DNA of 8,414 nucleotides. It comes from Candidatus Saccharimonadota bacterium (GTDB lineage Bacteria; Patescibacteriota; Saccharimonadia; UBA4664). The stretch spans positions 1-8,414 of the forward strand of contig JAQZBT010000032.1 in the NCBI GenBank assembly GCA_029237755.1, read 5' to 3'. Under the pieces are notes generated by a model, which was given only the letters and a program-made list of their open reading frames with translations, was not told the DNA's origin and did no database searches. The position numbers and the translations under genes are program-made. Every line of letters starts with the position of its first letter. Position 1 is the stretch's first letter. Below are positions 5,220 to 8,414 of the stretch, piece by piece.

Positions 5220-6256
5220 TTACCGAAGCCCGATGTGGCCAGCATGGTGATGGCGATGGCGAGTCCACTAACCTGACCGGACGCGTAGAGGCGGTAGTGA
5301 GTACTGCGCCAGCGCGCCAGGCCTTTGCGCCAGACCGTGAGGTGGGTCCAGACATAGATGATGAACAGTAAGAACAGTAGGCCGATGGTCACTTTGGTGC
5401 TCCAGCCGAGAGTTTCGCCAATCGATAGGGGCTTAAACAGACCGTAGTTCTGCGGTGGCGGGGCAGGTTCGACGGTGCCGCTGATGTCGGGAGGCACGGG
5501 TGAGTCCGTCGGGGTAGCGGTCGGGCTAGGCGAGGGCGAGAGCTCGGGCGTGCGCGTCGCTGTGGCCACGGGGGTCGGAGTAGCTGCGATGTTGGATTTG
5601 ACGGCGGGCTTGGGCGTGGCGGCTGCGGCCGGTGCAGGCGTCGAGGGAGTGGCGGGCAATGCGTAGTGAGCGACTACCAGGGTCGTCTGTCCGCCGACCA
5701 GGGTTCCGTCCTGGACGGAGAAGCCAACCTCGGTGTAGTGAGCGTTGAGGATGTTGGCCTGGTGTCCGGGCGAGGCCATCCAGCCGGCCACGGTACCGGC
5801 AGACGTGGCAAAGTCCTTGGCCAGGTTCTCCCCGGCGTAGGAGTAAGCGTAGCCCGCCTGGGTAAACCAGTACCAGGGCTGTTTACCGGAGGGCGAGACG
5901 TGAGCCCAGTAATTCTCGGCAAACATGTTTTGGCCCTTGAGATAGGCGGCGTTGTTGAGCTTGGCGTTGAGGGTGAAGGCGGGAAGACCCCGGCTGGTAC
6001 GCTCCTGGTTGGTCAGATTGAAGAGATCGATCGGGGTGATGTTGGTGGCGTAACCAAGCACACTTCCCGTGGTGAGAGGTGTCGGTGCCGATGTCAGCGC
6101 ATAAGCCGAGGCATGCACGCCCAACACCAGCAACGCCAAGACAGCCAGGCCATGGGTCCGAATGAGATGGGGACGATGGTCATTGTGCTTGTGCGGTACC
6201 AGCCAGTGTTTGACGTGGTGGCGTATGAGTGTCTTTTTCTGACGCTTCGCGGGCAT
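5210..6256 (-). CDS. CAP/SCP-domain surface protein with His-rich N-terminus and C-terminal membrane helices
   Basis: A 348-residue protein. Residues 1-35 are basic and histidine-rich (HH at 13-14, H17, H22, H24, H27, H30, H35). A hydrophobic segment follows (about 36-53, possibly signal or anchor). The CAP domain (about 73-199) shows LFNLTNQERTSRGLPAF, HVSPSG (H119), AGENLA (E143) and GWMASPGHQANIL (H165), the usual conserved positions. A Thr/Pro/Ala linker (about 202-268) leads to two more hydrophobic segments (287-304 and 327-343) around a basic loop. Bacterial CAP proteins are extracellular; several are thought to bind lipids or other ligands, but their function is mostly unproven. The start has a modest AAGG eight bases upstream. 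It precedes the PH-domain gene by 8 nt, forming a coupled pair. The domain call is very secure; three-helix topology is inferred. Confidence 0.9.
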   Translation of the reverse strand: MPAKRQKKTLIRHHVKHWLVPHKHNDHRPHLIRTHGLAVLALLVLGVHASAYALTSAPTPLTTGSVLGYATNITPIDLFNLTNQERTSRGLPAFTLNAKLNNAAYLKGQNMFAENYWAHVSPSGKQPWYWFTQAGYAYSYAGENLAKDFATSAGTVAGWMASPGHQANILNAHYTEVGFSVQDGTLVGGQTTLVVAHYALPATPSTPAPAAAATPKPAVKSNIAATPTPVATATRTPELSPSPSPTATPTDSPVPPDISGTVEPAPPPQNYGLFKPLSIGETLGWSTKVTIGLLFLLFIIYVWTHLTVWRKGLARWRSTHYRLYASGQVSGLAIAITMLATSGFGKVG

Positions 6257-6258
6257 GT

Positions 6259-6286
6259 ATAAGCCTTATGCTTATCTCCCATTCTA
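6259..6286 (-). promoter_or_regulatory. Candidate CAP-gene promoter and leader hairpin
   Basis: On the minus strand TAGAAT (6286-6281) matches the -10 consensus at five of six positions and would give a leader of about 18 nt; no clear -35 at normal spacing. The leader contains ATAAGC (6275-6270) and GCTTAT (6264-6259), a 6-bp inverted repeat whose loop and 3' arm hold AAGG (6267-6264), the likely Shine-Dalgarno. The repeat is AT-rich and weak. Confidence 0.3.
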
Positions 6287-6298
6287 CACCAGATAAAC

Positions 6299-6378
6299 AG
6301 CAGCAACACTTACTCCGTAGCCAACCGTTCTGCTTTATTCCCCCCTTCCCCGTACGCTTCGTCGCAAGTGTTGCTGCT
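6299..6378. repeat. 13-bp perfect inverted repeat with a competing local hairpin
   Basis: AGCAGCAACACTT (6299-6311) and AAGTGTTGCTGCT (6366-6378) are exact reverse complements separated by 54 nt. The right arm also lies inside a local 6-bp hairpin, CGCAAG (6363-6368) with CTTGCG (6377-6382), so the two pairings exclude each other. The repeat lies between the 58-residue gene and the CAP gene and abuts the putative CAP promoter. No U-tract follows on either strand. Confidence 0.55.
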
Positions 6379-6415
6379 TGCGCTAAGGCACACTAAAAGC
6401 AGTAACGGAGCCGCC

Positions 6416-6432
6416 GCCCGGAACGCCCGGGC
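6416..6432 (-). other. GC-rich stem-loop just after the small MPNTG gene
   Basis: On the minus strand GCCCGG (6432-6427) and CCGGGC (6421-6416) form a perfect 6-bp stem with loop GCGTT, starting 9 nt after the stop codon of the small gene. No U-run follows directly, so it is not a textbook terminator; it may be an intercistronic processing or 3'-end-stabilising hairpin. Confidence 0.35.
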
Positions 6433-6441
6433 CAAGCCAGC

Positions 6442-6618
6442 CTAATGCTTACTAAACATCGATTGGGCGATATAGATACCGGCCCAGACCAGCAAGCCGG
6501 CCGCCGCGGCGACTGCGATCTGAACTGTAGATTCCATACCGGTATTGGGCATGGCGGTGACCGCCGTCACCGTCCCAGCCGAGGTTGCGACGCTCAGGAC
6601 TCGTCCGTGTGAATACAT
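6442..6618 (-). CDS. Small membrane protein with MPNTG sorting-like motif (58 aa)
   Basis: The frame starts at ATG 6618-6616 and ends at TAG 6444-6442. A good Shine-Dalgarno (GTAGGAGAG) lies about nine bases upstream, and the gap to the glycosyltransferase stop is only 18 nt, so the two are almost certainly co-transcribed. The product begins MYSHGRVLSVATSAGTV, carries MPNTG at residues 23-27, a hydrophobic helix at about 31-51 (VQIAVAAAAGLLVWAGIYIA) and a short basic end FSKH. The order motif, helix, basic tail resembles a sortase (LPxTG-type) signal, but the mature part would be only about 26 residues and the N-terminus is a poor signal peptide. It may instead be a small accessory subunit of the adjacent synthase, as IcaD and PgaD are for their synthases. 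No homologue is known to me; the coding call rests on ribosome site, spacing and protein layout. Confidence 0.75.
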   Translation of the reverse strand: MYSHGRVLSVATSAGTVTAVTAMPNTGMESTVQIAVAAAAGLLVWAGIYIAQSMFSKH

Positions 6619-6636
6619 CGCTCGACTCTCCTACGA

Positions 6637-7734
6637 TTACTTATTTGCTACACCTAGCGCTTCCGGCGCGATACGGTATCGGCGTCCTTCGGTGGTCCAA
6701 CCCGGGGCATCCGAGCCAAACTTCCGCAAGACGACGATTTCGAACCAGGCCCTGAAGAAGGTATATAGGTTAACAAAGCGCAAAACGTAATACAACGGAA
6801 AAGCCGCTATGATGTCCGGCCGCCGGTTGAGCCAGGCAGCCCAGAGTGTAATACCCAGGACGGCTGCCAGGTCCACCAGAAACATAGTGGCCATGGGGAC
6901 ATAGTTGCCGATAGCGATGCAGTAGATGGGCAGCAGAGTCACCTGCATCAGCAGGACAATCTCTTCGAGCACCATGAAGCCCATGTAGGCGTCGATACGG
7001 CCGGCGCGGCGGCCGATGCCGTGGCGGCGGATCATCTGCCAGCCACCGCGGTACCAGCGCAGAATCTGGCGGTGGTAGTCGGCGAAGTCCTTGGGATCCT
7101 GGGTGAGAGCTTTGGCTTGAGGGATGTAGGCAATTTTGCCCAGCTTGCGGCGGTGGATCTGCAGCGTGAGGTCCATGTCCTCCGTGAGCGAGGGGTGCAG
7201 GAAGTCGAGATGCTCGACAATGTCGGTACGCAAGATACAGGTGGCGCCCGGAATAACCGGGATCGTCCCGAGGAGCGATTGGATGCGGCGCATCACCTCC
7301 AGGCCCATTGTGTATTCGAAGACGCGGTATTTGGCGATCCACCCGCCTTTGAGGCTCTGCAAGTGACCGGTCGCGGCGACAAATTTGGGCGAGAGACGAC
7401 GGCGTAGTTCGTCGAAGTAACCGTCGGCAAAGACACCATCGGCGTCGGCGATGTGGATCCACTCGTAGCGCTGGACCAGTCCAAAGTTGAGGATACCGTT
7501 GGCCATAGCCATGGCTTTGCCCATCTGGGGTTGGTCGAGAACGTGGCCGTCGGGCAGCACCAGGTAGGCGAGCTCAACTGTCCAGTCGGTCGAGCCGTCT
7601 GAGACCACGTAGATATCATCGGGCGACTGCCCGGCCCTAATGGCCGACCGGATCGTGTCACCTACCACCATCTGCTCGTTGTGGGCCGGGATGATCAAGG
7701 CTAGCTTGCGGCGCTCGCGCGTGTGAATCGGCAT
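6637..7734 (-). CDS. Processive family 2 glycosyltransferase (PgaC/IcaA/cellulose synthase-like)
   Basis: A 365-residue inverting GT-A enzyme fused to a membrane region. Motifs in order: IIPAHNE (14-20) at the nucleotide-binding strand, SDGSTD (45-50), the metal-binding DAD (97-99) in ADADG, PGA (162-164), the catalytic-base region TED (184-186) and QILRW (223-227), the Q-x-x-R-W signature of polymerising synthases. Hydrophobic segments follow at about 257-275, 281-300 and 308-335, then GWTTEGRR. Such enzymes extend a polysaccharide from a UDP-sugar and thread it across the membrane; poly-GlcNAc, hyaluronan- and cellulose-type products are all possible. Unlike PgaC/IcaA there is no membrane helix before the catalytic domain. 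The ATG is preceded by AGAGGGGAG. It is followed after 18 nt by a small membrane-protein gene, and deacetylases lie on both sides of the locus, which suits a modified exopolysaccharide. Confidence 0.9.
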   Translation of the reverse strand: MPIHTRERRKLALIIPAHNEQMVVGDTIRSAIRAGQSPDDIYVVSDGSTDWTVELAYLVLPDGHVLDQPQMGKAMAMANGILNFGLVQRYEWIHIADADGVFADGYFDELRRRLSPKFVAATGHLQSLKGGWIAKYRVFEYTMGLEVMRRIQSLLGTIPVIPGATCILRTDIVEHLDFLHPSLTEDMDLTLQIHRRKLGKIAYIPQAKALTQDPKDFADYHRQILRWYRGGWQMIRRHGIGRRAGRIDAYMGFMVLEEIVLLMQVTLLPIYCIAIGNYVPMATMFLVDLAAVLGITLWAAWLNRRPDIIAAFPLYYVLRFVNLYTFFRAWFEIVVLRKFGSDAPGWTTEGRRYRIAPEALGVANK

Positions 7735-7750
7735 ACTCCCCTCTTGCAGA

Positions 7751-7786
7751 TAAAAAGGGGCCGCGGGTATCGGCCCGGGCCCCTTT
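7751..7786 (-). terminator. Intrinsic terminator after the second deacetylase
   Basis: On the minus strand AAAGGGGCC (7786-7778) and CGGG pair with CCCG and GGCCCCTTT (7762-7754) across a 6-nt loop, with one bulged base, and the stem continues into TTTTTA. It lies about 58 nt after the deacetylase stop and 17 nt before the glycosyltransferase ATG, so it separates the two transcription units. Because so little room remains after it, the glycosyltransferase promoter must overlap or precede the hairpin, or expression depends on read-through. Confidence 0.8.
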
Positions 7787-7843
7787 GTAAATATTCACGA
7801 GATACTAAATCTTAGCGCATCGATTTTGCTTCGGTCAAGCCAT

Positions 7844-8414
7844 TTACTGCTTAAGCTGAGGCTTGATACCGGCGTAGGCGTCGTGCACGGTCTTGACGCT
7901 GACGCCCGAGGCGACGATGGCCTTGATGTCGTTTTCAAAGTCGGCCGGTTTGCGGGCAAACTCGCCGTCAGAGTCGTCGACCTGGTGGTAGACCAGGATC
8001 AGCCAGGTTTTGGTCTGCTTGGCGGTGTCGAGCCAGGCTTGGATCTCGGTGGGAGTGGTGTCTTTACGGACGTTCTGGACCTTCAGCTCGTACGGATTGA
8101 AGAGGTCGGCGGTATTGAAGCCCACTGTAGTGGATCGGGAAGTCTCATAACGCGCTTTGGTCTGAGTGGTAGTGCGGATATCGAAGTTGCCGTAAGGGGC
8201 GGCAAAGTCGGTGACCTCGCCATAGCACTTGCTGAGGCCGGTCTTGGGCAGGTCGAGCTGCATCTCGAGGTCCTTGTCCGAGAGCCGGGTAAGGTCGCGG
8301 TGGTCGAAGGTGTGCGCGGCCACGTCGTGGCCGGCCTTGGTGAAGTCGTAGACCTGGCCGGGCTTCATGTAGTTTTTGGTCCCGAGGAAGCCTGACACAA
8401 GGTACTGCGTCGAG
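7844..8414 (-). CDS. Polysaccharide deacetylase (CE4/NodB fold), C-terminal part; 5' end outside window
   Basis: The frame is open to the window edge, giving 189 visible residues (an internal GTG at 8398 is not the true start, since homology to the other deacetylase continues upstream as TQYLVSGF). Visible motifs are the metal-binding HTFDH (window residues 34-38), PYG (73-75) and LVYHQV (H143). The metal/catalytic FDDG motif would be beyond 8414. The sequence from KVQNV through WLILVYH is clearly paralogous to the NodB domain encoded at 2845-4647, including a WL-x-x-A-x-x-x-K-x-WLILVYH block. As in that protein, the arginine normally found in motif 3 is replaced by alanine (A71). Likely role: deacetylation of a cell-surface glycan, probably outside the membrane, although the export signal is not visible. 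An intrinsic terminator follows the gene. Confidence 0.88.
   Translation of the reverse strand, partial: STQYLVSGFLGTKNYMKPGQVYDFTKAGHDVAAHTFDHRDLTRLSDKDLEMQLDLPKTGLSKCYGEVTDFAAPYGNFDIRTTTQTKARYETSRSTTVGFNTADLFNPYELKVQNVRKDTTPTEIQAWLDTAKQTKTWLILVYHQVDDSDGEFARKPADFENDIKAIVASGVSVKTVHDAYAGIKPQLKQ

Noticed and set aside
5666..6262. Long open frame on the plus strand opposite the CAP gene (198 codons)
   Set aside because: It is antisense to a gene with secure CAP motifs, has no domain-like sequence and reflects the GC-rich third positions of the real gene.
7021..7407. Plus-strand frame opposite the glycosyltransferase
   Set aside because: Antisense shadow of a gene with all GT2 motifs in the other strand.

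Overview
The window looks like chromosome from a small-genome, moderately GC-rich bacterium. I favour the Candidate Phyla Radiation, perhaps Saccharibacteria. The reasons are the wording of the UvrB fragment, a CAP-domain protein whose basic, histidine-rich N-terminus ends in NDHRPHLIRTHG (a style I remember from that radiation), Thr/Pro linkers on surface proteins, and start codons placed almost directly after -10 boxes. This placement rests on remembered family style, not on a search. I see no tRNA, rRNA, CRISPR array, transposase or phage gene.

Layout. 1-702 (minus) is the N-terminal third of uvrB. 703-911 is a gene-free stretch packed with inverted repeats and terminator-like hairpins. 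912-1709 (minus) is an SPFH/Band 7 membrane protein. 1816-2664 (minus) is a ten-helix DMT/EamA-type transporter. An AT-rich divergent region follows. 2845-4647 (plus) is a secreted polysaccharide deacetylase with two tandem beta-sandwich-like modules; its start is best placed at a GTG behind a strong Shine-Dalgarno, not at earlier in-frame starts. 4644-5201 (minus) is a bacterial PH-domain membrane protein whose stop codon overlaps the deacetylase stop. 5210-6256 (minus) is a CAP/SCP-domain surface protein, 8 nt upstream of the PH gene and apparently translationally coupled to it. 6257-6441 holds inverted repeats and no gene. 6442-6618 (minus) is a short 58-residue gene with an MPNTG sorting-like motif, a hydrophobic segment and a basic tail. 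6637-7734 (minus) is a processive family-2 glycosyltransferase 18 nt upstream of that small gene. A strong intrinsic terminator lies at 7751-7786. 7844-8414 (minus) is the C-terminal part of a second polysaccharide deacetylase that runs off the window.

How the genes fit together. From 2845 to the end the window is a cell-surface locus: a polymerising GT2 enzyme of the hyaluronan/poly-GlcNAc/cellulose synthase type, two NodB-type deacetylases that could trim acetyl groups from such a polymer or from host/own glycans, a CAP-domain surface protein, and a very small membrane protein translated with the synthase. The substrate is not readable from sequence. The most distinctive items are the 58-residue MPNTG protein in the GT2 operon, the hairpin that buries the PH gene's ribosome binding site while holding the CAP stop codon in its loop, and the nested inverted repeats upstream of uvrB.
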